Shown here in pieces: positions 9,476 through 19,057 of a DNA stretch of 64,000 bases. Under the pieces are notes generated by a model. That model worked only from the letters and a program-made list of their open reading frames with translations, made no database searches and had not been told where the DNA came from. The position numbers and the translations under genes were made by a program. Each line of letters begins with the position of its first letter. Positions within the stretch are counted from its first letter, which is position 1. This DNA comes from Rhodospirillaceae bacterium (GTDB lineage Bacteria; Pseudomonadota; Alphaproteobacteria; Bin65): the NCBI GenBank assembly GCA_026709535.1, contig JAPOST010000184.1:1-64000 (forward strand). Reading direction: 5' to 3'.

Positions 9476-10534
9476 ATGGACAACAGGTCTGCAGCCTTTC
9501 TTGAAGTCATGATCGGCATCGCCGTCGTCGGTGTGCTGGCATTTGCAGTCTTTCTGCTCGCTGGCCGTATCCGCATGGCCACTTCCGCCGGAACGCGGTC
9601 TCTCAACATTCGCTGGCCGCAGATTGTTCTGGCGGTCATTCTGCTGGTTGTGGTTGTACTGGCGTTGTTGTGGCAGTTTCCGCCGCTTGATGGAAGCAGC
9701 GGCCTTGCTGCTGGCGGCAGTTGGCGCGTCGATCCGGACGCGTGGACCTATTTCACCATCATGCTGGTCGTCGCCGGCGCGGCTGTACTGATCTTTCTGG
9801 CGGCACTGATGATCCGGTCGAATCCCCGGCTGGCAAAGGACCTGGCAGAAGAAGATGCCGAGGTCGCCGTGCCGGTCGCGGTTGAAACGCCGTCGTCGGC
9901 GCGTCTGCTCGGTCTGGTGCTGCTCGTCATCGCCATCCTGTTGTTGACGTGGATCTACCTGACGCCTGATCTTCAATTCGTCCTGATGCAGCAGGTGCTG
10001 TACCCTGTGTCGCTGGCCGTGGCCGTCGTCATGCTGTTCGACAAGGCAACACGGACCTGGAGCGCCAAGAACGGCGGCGAGACGTTCCGGGAATGGCTAC
10101 TGTGCGACCTCATGGTCTTTTTGCTCATCCTCGGCTTCCTGAACCTTCACGAATTGAAGGCTGGGGCAGAGTACGAAGCCTTCCTGTGGGATATGATCCA
10201 CCTGATCGCGTTTTTCCTGGTGTTTTGGCTACTGGACCGCAAGCTGACGCGGGTCCGTTTCCTGATTGCATATCTGTACCTCACGCTGCTACCGGTCCTG
10301 CTCCTGATCTGGCGGGCCGCCCAAAATGTCGAGACACCTGAAGATGCCGAATGGTGGAGGACGATCTGGCCGATGTTCTTCCTCGGCGTGATCTTCTTCG
10401 TGCTCGAGTTGATCGCCGCGATCACCTCAAGCGACCGGAAAAAGCAGGCCATCCCGTCGATCAAGGACGCGCTGTATGTGATCCTGGCAGCCATTACGCT
10501 GATTGCCGCTGTGCCGACCACGGCGGCATCGTAG
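9476..10534 (+). CDS. Polytopic membrane protein of unknown function, about ten helices
   Basis: A 352-residue integral membrane protein with about ten predicted helices and short loops. The largest loop (about residues 118-142) is acidic (EEDAEVAVPVAVE). Helices 6-8 contain conserved-looking polar residues (CDLMVF, NLHELKAG, WDMIHL). I see no transporter family signature. It is divergent from the isochorismatase-hyuAB operon, sharing a 154-base promoter region with it, and precedes the amidase gene by six bases. Its place suggests a carrier or membrane partner for the pathway; that is guesswork from position. Confidence 0.75.
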   Translation: MDNRSAAFLEVMIGIAVVGVLAFAVFLLAGRIRMATSAGTRSLNIRWPQIVLAVILLVVVVLALLWQFPPLDGSSGLAAGGSWRVDPDAWTYFTIMLVVAGAAVLIFLAALMIRSNPRLAKDLAEEDAEVAVPVAVETPSSARLLGLVLLVIAILLLTWIYLTPDLQFVLMQQVLYPVSLAVAVVMLFDKATRTWSAKNGGETFREWLLCDLMVFLLILGFLNLHELKAGAEYEAFLWDMIHLIAFFLVFWLLDRKLTRVRFLIAYLYLTLLPVLLLIWRAAQNVETPEDAEWWRTIWPMFFLGVIFFVLELIAAITSSDRKKQAIPSIKDALYVILAAITLIAAVPTTAAS

Positions 10535-10540
10535 GCGGCA

Positions 10541-11914
10541 ATGAGCGATTTCCCCTGGATGTCCGCCGCTGCGATGGCAGAAGCCATTCGATCAAGGCGC
10601 CTTGGCCCCGTTGAAATCACCCAAGCCTATCTCGACAGGATCGACCGGCTGAATCCGCAGTTTCATGCCTATGTGTCTGTCTATCCGGACCAGGCGCTGC
10701 AGGCCGCCCGGGTTGCGGAAGCGGCCGTGGCCCGTGGCGACAGCCTCGGGCCCCTGCACGGCGTGCCACTTGCGATCAAGGACCTTTTTCTCGTCACCGG
10801 GATGATGCGCACCTGCGGTTCGAAACTGGTTCGGGAGAAGGTCAGCCCTGTGGATGCGGCGTCGGTCGCGGCGCTGCGCGAGGCTGGCGCGATCTTTCTG
10901 GGCATGGCCAATCTGCACGAGTTTGCCTTCGGTCCCACCGGCATCAATCCGCATTTCGGTACGGCTCTGAACCCATGGGACGCCACGAAAGTATGCGGCG
11001 GATCGAGCAGTGGCTCGGGTTGCGCTGTCGCAGCCGGACTCGGAGCGGGTGCGATGGGAACCGACACGGGCGGCTCCGTGCGCCTGCCGGCGGCATTGTG
11101 CGGCATCGTTGGACTGAAACCGACCCATTTGCGGATCAGCCAGGACGGCATCTATCCCCTGGTCGGTGAATTCGACACCGGCGGCCCCATGGCGCGCTGC
11201 GTAGAAGACATTGCGGTGATGATGGCCGCCCTCGACCCGGCTGGTGGATTTGACCACTACGCTCCCGCTGTCAGCCTGGCCAAGGTCCGGATCGGCGTTC
11301 CCGAAGCACTGTTCGAATCAGACGTCCACCCGGAAATCTGCGCGGCCATGCGCGGCGCACTGGACGCGATGGAGACGCTGGGCGCCAGCGTCGAGTTCGT
11401 TACACTTGATTTTGCAGACAATGCCCTGCGCGCTTGGAACACGATTGCGTTGGGCCGGGTCTACGCCCTGCATGGCGAGCGAGCAAGCGCCGTCAACAGC
11501 AAACTGTCACCGGATGTGCGCGATCGCATCAGAGCCGGACGCCACATTACCCGCGACCAGATCAATGAGGCATTGACAGTCCGCAAGACCGTTCATGTCG
11601 AAATGACTGACGTCATGGAAATGTATGACGTGCTTGCCCTGCCCACCGTCCCGTTGCCGGCGGTCAACGCCGCCGACGGGCGCGGTGATCTGGATGGAAG
11701 AAGGATTGATGGCGCTGCCGTGCTCGGGCGCCTGACTCGTCTGGCGTCGTTCACCGGCCAGCCGGCTCTCTCGCTTCCTTGGGCTCAGACAGCGATGAGG
11801 CTGCCGATCGGCCTGCAGATGATCGGGCGATGGAACGCCGACGAACAACTTCTGGAACTTGCCGGAGCCCTTGAAGCCGCTGGCGGCTGGAAGTTCCTGC
11901 ACCCGGAGATTTGA
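10541..11914 (+). CDS. Amidase-signature family amidase
   Basis: A 457-residue amidase of the GatA/AtzF superfamily. The Ser-cisSer-Lys triad is present: Lys80 in AIKD, the GGSSSGSG glycine-serine loop at 153-160, and the nucleophile Ser179 in DTGGSVR. Length is normal. It hydrolyses a carboxamide or ureido bond; allophanate hydrolase, arylamidase and hydantoin-pathway amidases share this fold. It is not a GatA, since there is no gatB or gatC nearby. It follows the ten-helix membrane protein with a six-base gap and no strong ribosome site, so the two are probably translationally linked. Confidence 0.9.
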   Translation: MSDFPWMSAAAMAEAIRSRRLGPVEITQAYLDRIDRLNPQFHAYVSVYPDQALQAARVAEAAVARGDSLGPLHGVPLAIKDLFLVTGMMRTCGSKLVREKVSPVDAASVAALREAGAIFLGMANLHEFAFGPTGINPHFGTALNPWDATKVCGGSSSGSGCAVAAGLGAGAMGTDTGGSVRLPAALCGIVGLKPTHLRISQDGIYPLVGEFDTGGPMARCVEDIAVMMAALDPAGGFDHYAPAVSLAKVRIGVPEALFESDVHPEICAAMRGALDAMETLGASVEFVTLDFADNALRAWNTIALGRVYALHGERASAVNSKLSPDVRDRIRAGRHITRDQINEALTVRKTVHVEMTDVMEMYDVLALPTVPLPAVNAADGRGDLDGRRIDGAAVLGRLTRLASFTGQPALSLPWAQTAMRLPIGLQMIGRWNADEQLLELAGALEAAGGWKFLHPEI

Positions 11915-12537
11915 TGGCGACGCTAGACGCCAAAGCGAGCTGCTGGTCCCGAAAGGGCCGTGAGCAGCTATCTCCACATCTGGATTGGCAGTTGGTCGAA
12001 AGCCGTGCGACAATACGGCGCAGCTCCGAGATCGCCCAGCCGTCACAACCGATGATCAGCGCAAGACTTCGGTCGATGCGCCGCGATTGAGTTGGTACCG
12101 GGGCGAATACTTCCCCTGAGCGCCGTGTTTTGCCTTTCTCATGGGGCGGTGCTGTGGTGGAGACTATCCAGTAGGCCCAACAGACGCTCCGGCGCGGTTC
12201 GGCAGGCAGCAGCCGAAAGCGCCGCGTTGCGTTTTCCATGCGCCTCTGCCGGTTCCATGCGGCAGCAATTCAATAATTCTCCGTGGTCGCAGTGTTTGAG
12301 CTAGGCAAGCCGGATGGATCAACAGGATGCAGGGCATGAAGTGGGCCATCAGGCTGATCGAAGCGCGATCGCCGAAGCCCCAACTCGACATCCTGGGTTG
12401 AAGTCGGGATTTTCAAATTGACCCGCTGACGAAAAATCGGCTGATTTGCCTTTTTGGGGCAGGTTCATTTAAGTACGCGCAGCGGATGGATGGCAGTCGG
12501 TCAGGATGCCGGGCTGTTTGGCAAGGGAGAGACACTA
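11915..12537. other. Intergenic region, no supported gene
   Basis: About 620 bases between the amidase and the next plus-strand operon. Frames on both strands give Arg/Ser-rich shadows without domains. The final 100 bases are likely to hold the promoter of the membrane protein and binding-protein genes. I see no clear terminator after the amidase. Confidence 0.45.
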
Positions 12538-13005
12538 ATGAGCGGTTGGGGGTGGTTTTGGACGCTCGTCGGCTTTCTGGTCTACATTGTCGTTCTCATC
12601 TTCCTTTTCTTCTACAAGCCGTTTGAAGAACTGTTTAGTTTCGTCATCAAGAATACGACTTATGACAATGTCTTGTTCTGGGCCGCGATCCTGACCGGTA
12701 TTGTCGGCTTCTGCGGCTATCACTGGCGCGCCTACAGGCTGTTCATAGTCGACCAGCGCAACATGGAAGGCATGGTGCTCAGTTCGCTGCGCGGCTCCAC
12801 CTTCATTGCCATCATGATAAGCGCCGGTGCCGCGCTGCAATCAGTCCAGACTCTCATCGTCTATCTGGTGCGCGAAGAGGTCGTGCTGGGGCCAGATCTG
12901 GGCAGACGTCTGGCGGCGATCCTCGCCCTGATCGTCCTGACCGGAGTTTTTGCCATTATTTTCTGGTTGCTGCGGCTGGTTCGCCTGCATGCCGAACGAA
13001 ATTGA
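12538..13005 (+). CDS. Small membrane protein, paralogue of the one at 26124 (copy 1)
   Basis: A 155-residue membrane protein with four helices (near residues 8-28, 44-62, 84-105 and 120-142). The ATG at 12538 has AGGGAGA eight bases upstream, which decides this start over a longer frame. It aligns along its length with the protein at 26124: YKPFEEL, VLFWAAI, YHWRAYR, MEGMVLSSL, ALQSVQTL, LGRRLAA and RLVR match YPPFEKL, VFWFAAF, AHWQSFR, AEGLVFDTL, ILQVIEML, FGRKLLA and RMVR. I do not recognise a named family. It immediately precedes the binding-protein gene of the ABC importer. Confidence 0.8.
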   Translation: MSGWGWFWTLVGFLVYIVVLIFLFFYKPFEELFSFVIKNTTYDNVLFWAAILTGIVGFCGYHWRAYRLFIVDQRNMEGMVLSSLRGSTFIAIMISAGAALQSVQTLIVYLVREEVVLGPDLGRRLAAILALIVLTGVFAIIFWLLRLVRLHAERN

Positions 13006-13211
13006 TCATCGCGGCACGGAATTTCCGAAGGGCGCGGCTTTTCTATTCCCTGTGTCATTGTTGACAGCTATGGTGAGATCAGGTTGCATCGGTTGTAGCG
13101 CAGCCAAAGTTGTTTTCCGGCTCCGTCCCCGGGTCCTCACTTAGATGACCCGGCTCCAAGACGGGCCGTGGAGTGACGAAAACGAACGACGGAAACGGGA
13201 GATACCAGAGG

Positions 13212-14495
13212 ATGACCACACTGACCAAACCTACAATGCACGAAACCAGAACTGGCTTGTCGCGACGCCGTTTCGTGCTTACCGCTGCAGGCTCGGCCGC
13301 CGCGGGCGCCACGCTGGGCGCACCGGCTATTGTATATGCTGCCGAAACCATCCGGACGATCGGCCTAGGTGTTTCGATCATCAATGAAATCCAGAGCAGG
13401 GCGTCAAAGGACACCAAGCTCCGCGTCCGCGGCCAGGCTTTGGGTTACGGCGCATTGTTCGGAAAGATGCTGAACCAGAACAGCACCTACGAGATCACCG
13501 AAGGCTACTTCAACGACATGGATGTCATGATTCCGTCAAAGGCCTGGCAACCGATCGACACCAAACGGATCAAGAATTGGGACAAGATCTCGAACCTGTG
13601 CAAGACCGGTGCCCTGACCCCAGGATCCAGCAAGGGCCAAGGCGATGCGCCGTTCCGCCACCTGTGGCTCAACAAGGACGGCTCCCGAGCAAGTGGGCCT
13701 TCCCAGTATGTGTCCATGGTCCCGACGTTCCACAACGCCGATTCCCTAGGCTACAACCCGGAGGAAACCAAACGGAAGATCGAAAGCTGGGCCGAGTTGT
13801 TCAGTGCCGATTTCAAGGGCAGGGTTGCTCTGCTGAACGTGCCGCAGATCGGCACCATGGATGCTGCCATGGGCGTCGAAGCCATGGGCCTCATGAAGTT
13901 CGGCGACAAGGGCGATATGACCAAGGCCGAGATCGACAAGCTGGTGGGCTTTCTGATCCAGAAGAAGAAGGAAGGTCACTTCCGCGCCTTCTGGGAAACC
14001 TTCGGACAGTCGGTCAACCTGATGGTCTCCGGCGAAGTCGCGCTGCAGAGCATGTGGTCGCCGGCCGTGACGGCCGTGAAGGCCGAAGGCGTGCCCTGCG
14101 TCTATGCGGCGCCAAAGGAAGGCATGCGCGGCTGGCATGGCGGGATGGCCATTTCGTCGAAAGTCACCGGCAAGAAGCTGGATGCCGCCTACGAATACAT
14201 CAACTGGTGGCTGAATGGCTGGGCCGGCGCGTTTGTCGCGCGTCAGGGTTATTACATGTCCAACTTCAACGAGGTAAAACCGCACCTCTCCGGTGAGGAA
14301 TGGGACTTCTGGTATGGCGGCAAGGCTGCGGCGAAAGAGTTGAGCGATCCATTCGGCACGCCGATCGTCAGGAAGGGCGAAGTTCGCGATGGCGGCTCGT
14401 ACGAGCAGCGCTTCAAGAATATCGCCGTCTGGAACTCCCTCATGAAGGAAAACAATTACCTCGTGAAACGGTGGACAGAATTCCTGAGCGCCTGA
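13212..14495 (+). CDS. Spermidine/putrescine-type ABC transporter substrate-binding protein, Tat-exported
   Basis: A 427-residue PotD-family periplasmic binding protein. I take the ATG at 13212, with GGGAGA ten bases upstream, over a GTG 13 codons earlier. The N-terminus has a twin-arginine signal (LSRRRFVLTAAG) with cleavage likely after VYA, so it should be exported folded. The mature part has PotD-family segments such as NADSLGYNPEE, SWAELFSADFKG and AAYEYINWWLNGWAGA. It is followed by a strong terminator and then two permease genes. PotD-like proteins bind many small molecules besides polyamines; here the ligand may be a ureido or cyclic amide compound, judged only from neighbours. Confidence 0.9.
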   Translation: MTTLTKPTMHETRTGLSRRRFVLTAAGSAAAGATLGAPAIVYAAETIRTIGLGVSIINEIQSRASKDTKLRVRGQALGYGALFGKMLNQNSTYEITEGYFNDMDVMIPSKAWQPIDTKRIKNWDKISNLCKTGALTPGSSKGQGDAPFRHLWLNKDGSRASGPSQYVSMVPTFHNADSLGYNPEETKRKIESWAELFSADFKGRVALLNVPQIGTMDAAMGVEAMGLMKFGDKGDMTKAEIDKLVGFLIQKKKEGHFRAFWETFGQSVNLMVSGEVALQSMWSPAVTAVKAEGVPCVYAAPKEGMRGWHGGMAISSKVTGKKLDAAYEYINWWLNGWAGAFVARQGYYMSNFNEVKPHLSGEEWDFWYGGKAAAKELSDPFGTPIVRKGEVRDGGSYEQRFKNIAVWNSLMKENNYLVKRWTEFLSA

Positions 14496-14533
14496 CCTGC
14501 GCTGGAGCCCTCTTTCGGGTCCTTACACAAAAA

Positions 14534-14567
14534 CGAGGGCGGGGCATTGTCCCGCCCTCGTCTTTCT
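14534..14567 (+). terminator. Rho-independent terminator between binding protein and permeases
   Basis: A perfect ten-base-pair GC-rich stem (cgagggcggg with cccgccctcg) with a seven-base loop, followed by tctttct. It lies 38 bases after the binding-protein stop and 60 bases before the permease gene. It probably makes more binding-protein transcript than permease transcript, by partial read-through. Confidence 0.85.
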
Positions 14568-14626
14568 GGTCAATTGGTCCGGTCGAAATCCCGAGACCTG
14601 ATCGCTGACGATCCAATCACGCTGAC

Positions 14627-15634
14627 ATGCTTGAAACGGCGCCACCGCATGCAAAGGAACATCAGACCGACCGATTCCATGGCGGCCTGATCGGCCGTCA
14701 GCCAACACCACCACAAGACGTCTCCAGGCTCAAGAAGTCAAAGCGGGATCAGGGCTTCCATCCCGGGTGGCTGGTTGCGCCCGCCACGACCTGGTTGATC
14801 GTATTCCTTGTGGTACCGCTGATCGGCATTGTTGTCTTCAGTTTCTGGACTCCGAAGAGCGGCGGCATGACGCCAGATTTTTCGGTGGCGAACTACGTCA
14901 ACTTCTTTGCGCAGGAAGGCTTCCTGGACACCGACCACCGGAACTTCCTGAAGCCCAGTATCTTCGTGACGACCCTGTGGACAACCTTTCGCTTTACCTT
15001 CACGGTAATGATCATCTGCCTGATAATCGGGTATCCGATCGCCTACTTCCTGGCGATGCAGGTGAAGAATTTCAAATGGCAACTCGCGCTGTTCCTGCTG
15101 GCGATGGTGCCGTTCTGGACCAGCTATCTGATCCGCGCAGTCGCTTGGTTGCCCATGCTCGGGCGCCGCGGTCTGTTCAACAAAATGCTGCAGAGTCTGG
15201 GAATCATCGACAAACCCAGCAGCTTCTTCCTATATTCCGAGTTCGGCTACACAATGGCGCTGACGCAGTTGTATGTCGTACTGTGCATAGGCCCGATCTT
15301 CTTTTCGCTGGCCAAGATCGACAAGGCGATCATCGAGGCCGCGAAGGACATGGGCGCCACGAATTTCCAGGTTTTCCGCGAGATCATCCTGCCGTTGTCG
15401 CTGCCGGGCGTTGCCATCGGCATGATCTTCTTGTTTGTGATGCTGATGGGCGAATTTGCGACCGCCGTTGTCGTCTATGGCGGCAAGACATCGACCACCG
15501 GCACGGTGATCCTGAACTATTACGCCATCGCAAATTACCCGTTCTCGGCCGTGAACGCGATCATGCTGATGCTCGCCATGATGATTGGCGTCGTCTTCAT
15601 TCTGCGCATCGTCGATATCCGGAAGGAGTTGTAG
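14627..15634 (+). CDS. ABC transporter permease, PotB-type
   Basis: A 335-residue inner-membrane permease with six helices and the cytoplasmic EAA loop IEAAKDMGATNFQVFREIILPL, which docks on the ATPase. The N-terminal 45 residues before the first helix are hydrophilic and have no good ribosome site in front of the ATG, so the start is uncertain. The gene is followed without any gap by the second permease. Together with the binding protein upstream and the ATPase on the opposite strand it makes a complete PotABCD-type importer. Confidence 0.9.
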   Translation: MLETAPPHAKEHQTDRFHGGLIGRQPTPPQDVSRLKKSKRDQGFHPGWLVAPATTWLIVFLVVPLIGIVVFSFWTPKSGGMTPDFSVANYVNFFAQEGFLDTDHRNFLKPSIFVTTLWTTFRFTFTVMIICLIIGYPIAYFLAMQVKNFKWQLALFLLAMVPFWTSYLIRAVAWLPMLGRRGLFNKMLQSLGIIDKPSSFFLYSEFGYTMALTQLYVVLCIGPIFFSLAKIDKAIIEAAKDMGATNFQVFREIILPLSLPGVAIGMIFLFVMLMGEFATAVVVYGGKTSTTGTVILNYYAIANYPFSAVNAIMLMLAMMIGVVFILRIVDIRKEL

Positions 15635-16462
15635 ATGGCGCGATGGACAAGGCGGCGGGCGCAAGCCTTGGCGGTAAAGACCGGCTTCAGCTTCTATTAC
15701 ATCGTCTTCATCATCTTCATCTTCGGCCCGATGATCGCGATGTTCGTTCTGTCTTTCCAAGGTCGGCGCGGTGGGTCGAGCTTCCCGATGCGGGGGTTCA
15801 GTTTCTACTGGTGGGAGCGGCTGTTGCAGCCCTCGACGATCGGCGACCTTCAGGGCGCGCTCGGCCGGTCACTGATTCTGGCGCTGGTCGTGATGGCAAT
15901 TACCGCTCTTTTTGCGACCATGCTCGCCATGGCCTTCCGCAGGAAATTCTGGGGCTCCAACATCCTTTTCTACACGGTCATGCTGGGCCTCATGGTGCCC
16001 GGGGTGCTCCTCAGCCTCGGCCTTGCAACCCTGATGCGCCAGCTGGGAATTCCGCCCGCCTGGTGGTCGTCCGGCCTGGGAGTGCATGTGGTTTGGACAC
16101 TGCCCTTCGGCTTCCTCGTCATGATGGCGGTCTTCAACCGATTCGATTCAAGACTGGAGGAGGCGGCCCGCGATATGGGCGCCAGTGAATGGACAGTATT
16201 CCGCGAGGTAACGCTGCCGTTGATCTTGCCCGGAATAGTGGCCGCAGGCCTTTTTGGATTTACGCTGTCCTACGACGAGTTTGCTCGGACGACCCTGCTT
16301 TCCGGCGAGTTCAATACGCTGCCGCTGGACATCAATGCTCAAATGACCCAACGCGTCCGGCCGACCCTGTTCGCGCTCGGCACCGCATCGACGATCTTTT
16401 CGCTTTGCCTGATCGGCCTGTTCGTCGTGGTGTATACAATACTGTACCGTCGATCGCGCTGA
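15635..16462 (+). CDS. ABC transporter permease, PotC-type
   Basis: A 275-residue permease with six helices and the EAA loop LEEAARDMGASEWTVFREV. The ATG starts immediately after the stop of the PotB-type gene, so the two are coupled. The segment LSYDEFARTTLLSG is typical of PotC proteins. It forms the heterodimeric channel of the importer with the preceding gene. Confidence 0.91.
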   Translation: MARWTRRRAQALAVKTGFSFYYIVFIIFIFGPMIAMFVLSFQGRRGGSSFPMRGFSFYWWERLLQPSTIGDLQGALGRSLILALVVMAITALFATMLAMAFRRKFWGSNILFYTVMLGLMVPGVLLSLGLATLMRQLGIPPAWWSSGLGVHVVWTLPFGFLVMMAVFNRFDSRLEEAARDMGASEWTVFREVTLPLILPGIVAAGLFGFTLSYDEFARTTLLSGEFNTLPLDINAQMTQRVRPTLFALGTASTIFSLCLIGLFVVVYTILYRRSR

Positions 16463-16491
16463 ACCGGTCATTTGATGAAGGGCCGAAGGTT

Positions 16492-17673
16492 TTGGGGGGA
16501 GCAGAAGGCAAAGATCCGCCCGGGGGGCGCCGGGTCCATCTGACCCACCCAGCGGCGCTGGCGGTTGCCGGGTGCCTGGCGCTGGCGGTTGCCATCGGGA
16601 TCGGACGCTTCGTCTATACACCGATCCTGCCTTATATGACGACGGCGCTCGGGTTCGGCAAATCCGAGGCGGGGCTGATCGCATCCGCCAACTTCCTAGG
16701 CTATCTTCTAGGCGCGTTGGCGGCAGCGTGGCGGCCGGCACCGGGCGATGCGCGGCTATGGCTGTCAGTCGCGCTGGCGGTGAGCGCGGCGACGACCGGC
16801 GCCATGGGACTGACGGCGAACCTCAACGCCTACCTCGCCCTGCGCTTCGCCAGCGGGGCCGCAGCAGCACTGGTGATGGTGCTCGCCTCCTCGCTTACCA
16901 TGGACCGGCTGGCCGCCGCCGGGCGGACGGTCTGGGCTGCGGCAGTCTATGCAGGCGTCGGCGTCGGTATCGCGATCTCGTCGCTGGCCGTACCGGCCGC
17001 GGCGATGGGGTACGGGGACTGGCAGGGTCCCTGGCTCGTCTGCGGCGCAATCTCGCTGATGCTCGCTGTCCCGGTCGGATTGCTGCTGCGAGCGCGTCGG
17101 GCGACGACATCTGCAAGGCCCGATGTCGAGGCTGACAGCGGGCGGGCGACAGGCTTCGGTCGGTTCGCTCTCGCCTACGGGCTGTTCGGCTTCGGCTATG
17201 TCATCACCGCAACCTTCATTTCCGATATGGTGCGCTCCGATCCGGCCCTGCGGCCAGCGGAGAACGCTGTCTGGCTTTGCGTCGGACTGGCAGCAGCGCC
17301 ATCGGTTGCGCTCTGGGGTTGGGCCGGACAGCGCTGGAGCCATGAACGGGCGTTCGCCTGCGCTTGTCTGGTCGAGGCACTCGGCGTGTTGCTGAGCGTT
17401 CTCGGCGGCGGCATCTGGCCAGTGCTGACGGCGGCTGCCTTGCTGGGCGGCACCTTCATGGGGCTGACCGCACTGGGCCTCGTCAATGCGCGCCGCCTCT
17501 CACTCGGCGATCCGCGCAGAAATCTTGCGCTGATGACTGCCTCCTTCGGTCTTGGGCAGATGATCGGTCCGACGCTCGCGGGCTTGCTGCATGATGGGAC
17601 TGGCAGCTATCTCACCCCGTCGCTGCTCGCTGCTGCCACCTTGGCTGCCGCGGCGGCGCTTGCCGCGCGCTGA
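16492..17673 (+). CDS. MFS transporter, YbfB/YjiJ family
   Basis: About 393 residues with twelve helices of the YbfB/YjiJ branch of the major facilitator superfamily. The family signature AVAIGIGRFVYTPILPYM is in helix 1, and LANARRLS-like (LGLVNARRLSLGDPR) and FGLGQMIGPTLAG segments lie near the end. The start is uncertain: no ATG lies before helix 1 in this frame, and the TTG at 16492 is my choice; the frame is open upstream inside the permease gene. Base composition is more GC-rich and Ala-rich than its neighbours. Substrates of this branch are mostly unknown. Confidence 0.82.
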   Translation: MGGAEGKDPPGGRRVHLTHPAALAVAGCLALAVAIGIGRFVYTPILPYMTTALGFGKSEAGLIASANFLGYLLGALAAAWRPAPGDARLWLSVALAVSAATTGAMGLTANLNAYLALRFASGAAAALVMVLASSLTMDRLAAAGRTVWAAAVYAGVGVGIAISSLAVPAAAMGYGDWQGPWLVCGAISLMLAVPVGLLLRARRATTSARPDVEADSGRATGFGRFALAYGLFGFGYVITATFISDMVRSDPALRPAENAVWLCVGLAAAPSVALWGWAGQRWSHERAFACACLVEALGVLLSVLGGGIWPVLTAAALLGGTFMGLTALGLVNARRLSLGDPRRNLALMTASFGLGQMIGPTLAGLLHDGTGSYLTPSLLAAATLAAAAALAAR

Positions 17674-17935
17674 ATGGCCAGGCGCCCAGCCTACTATAAT
17701 GATGCTTGGGCTGTCGGCTGGTCTGGAGCGGCTGTCCAGCCAAGGCGCCACCCCAATCTCAAAGCAGAGCGCGATCAGCGGCTGGGGGCCGCGCGCGGCC
17801 AGAACCTGCCGTTGATTGAAACGGTCCAGCCAGTCGAGCAACGAGCGCACCGAGGGGAAACAACGCTCCCTCCCGCCCCGTAAAGCGCCCGACGATGGCC
17901 CGCTTCGAAAGCCCGAAAAGATATACTTGTTGTTT

Positions 17936-19027
17936 CTAGGGATTCTGCTCAAGCAGAACACCGGCGTCAGCAGGCCAGCAGACAACCTCGTCCTCGCCCT
18001 CTTCATACATGCGGTCCGATACGCCCCGGTGCTGCTCGACCGAAACGTAGAAATCCGACCCAATTTCGAAAATGTCTGTTTCCAGAGAGCCTTTGAATTC
18101 CGTGGTGACATACTTGCCTTCAATCCGGTTCGCCATGTCAGGGCGCTCACCGGTGTGCATGAGATCTGAGCGGACCGAGAAATACGCTTCGCGGTCGACA
18201 TGAACGGCTGAAATGTAATCCGGTGTGCGTACGTAGAACATTTTCCCGAAGGCCTCGACCAGCACGATGGATCCGGTTCGCGAACGGACGACGCCCTTGA
18301 ACAGATTGTTGTTCCCGATGAAGGAAGCGACGAAGCTGGTGCGCGGTGCCTCGTAGATTTCACGCGATGTGCCGGTCTGCTGGATGAGGGCGTCACTCAT
18401 CACAATAACCTTGTCGGCCATCGACATCGCCTCTTCCTGCGAATGGGTGACCATGACGAAGGTGATGCCCGTGTCCCGCTGGATCTTCTTCAATTCGTAG
18501 ATCATCGATTGGCGCAGGTTATAATCCAGTGCGCCCAGAGGCTCATCAAGCAGAAGCACTGTCGGCTCGCTGATCAGGGCCCGCGCGAGGGCCACGCGCT
18601 GCTGCTGCCCCCCGGAAAGATCATGGGGCTTTCGGTCGGCCAGCGGACCAAGGCCGACCATCTCCACCATCTGCTGGGCGCGCTTGAAGCGCTCCTCCTT
18701 GGGGATGCCTTGCATCTTCAAGCTGAATTCGACGTTCTGCTGAACGTTGCGGTGCGGAAAGAGCGCAAAGCTCTGGAACATCATCGACGTGTTGCGCTGG
18801 GACGGCGGCAGGTCCGTCACGTCCTTGCCAGCGATATAGATCTTGCCCTTTGTCACTTCCTCCAGACCGCCGATCATCCTCAGCGTCGTGGTCTTCCCGC
18901 AGCCGGAGGGGCCCAGCATGGCCACGAATTCGCCGCGCCTGATCTCGCAGTTGAAGTCAATCACTGCCCGAACACCGCCTGGGTAGGTCTTGTCTACAGC
19001 CTGAAGAACCACATCATGATCGGTCAT
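17936..19027 (-). CDS. ABC transporter ATPase, PotA-type
   Basis: A 363-residue ATPase with Walker A at 39-46 (GPSGCGKT), Q-loop MFQSFALFPH, signature LSGGQQQR, Walker B LLLDEP and the H-loop VTHSQEEA. The C-terminal 110 residues form a TOBE-type regulatory domain usual in PotA and related importers. It would power the two permeases at 14.6-16.5 kb, which are on the other strand. It is the last gene of the minus-strand operon that starts with the degenerate hyuA, and lies 30 bases after the flotillin-like gene. The separation of the ATPase from its permeases is unusual. Confidence 0.92.
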   Translation of the reverse strand: MTDHDVVLQAVDKTYPGGVRAVIDFNCEIRRGEFVAMLGPSGCGKTTTLRMIGGLEEVTKGKIYIAGKDVTDLPPSQRNTSMMFQSFALFPHRNVQQNVEFSLKMQGIPKEERFKRAQQMVEMVGLGPLADRKPHDLSGGQQQRVALARALISEPTVLLLDEPLGALDYNLRQSMIYELKKIQRDTGITFVMVTHSQEEAMSMADKVIVMSDALIQQTGTSREIYEAPRTSFVASFIGNNNLFKGVVRSRTGSIVLVEAFGKMFYVRTPDYISAVHVDREAYFSVRSDLMHTGERPDMANRIEGKYVTTEFKGSLETDIFEIGSDFYVSVEQHRGVSDRMYEEGEDEVVCWPADAGVLLEQNP

Positions 19028-19057
19028 CGCACAAGCCCGATGCAGTTGCCGGTCCGG

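Noticed and set aside
12535-12840. Minus-strand frame opposite the small membrane protein
   Set aside because: Antisense shadow; the plus strand has a good ribosome site and paralogue support.
17690-17935. Possible LysR C-terminal fragment on the minus strand (VRSLLDWLDRFNQRQ)
   Set aside because: LysR genes often flank YbfB-type carriers, but only one short segment resembles the family end and no stop follows where expected. Too weak to call.
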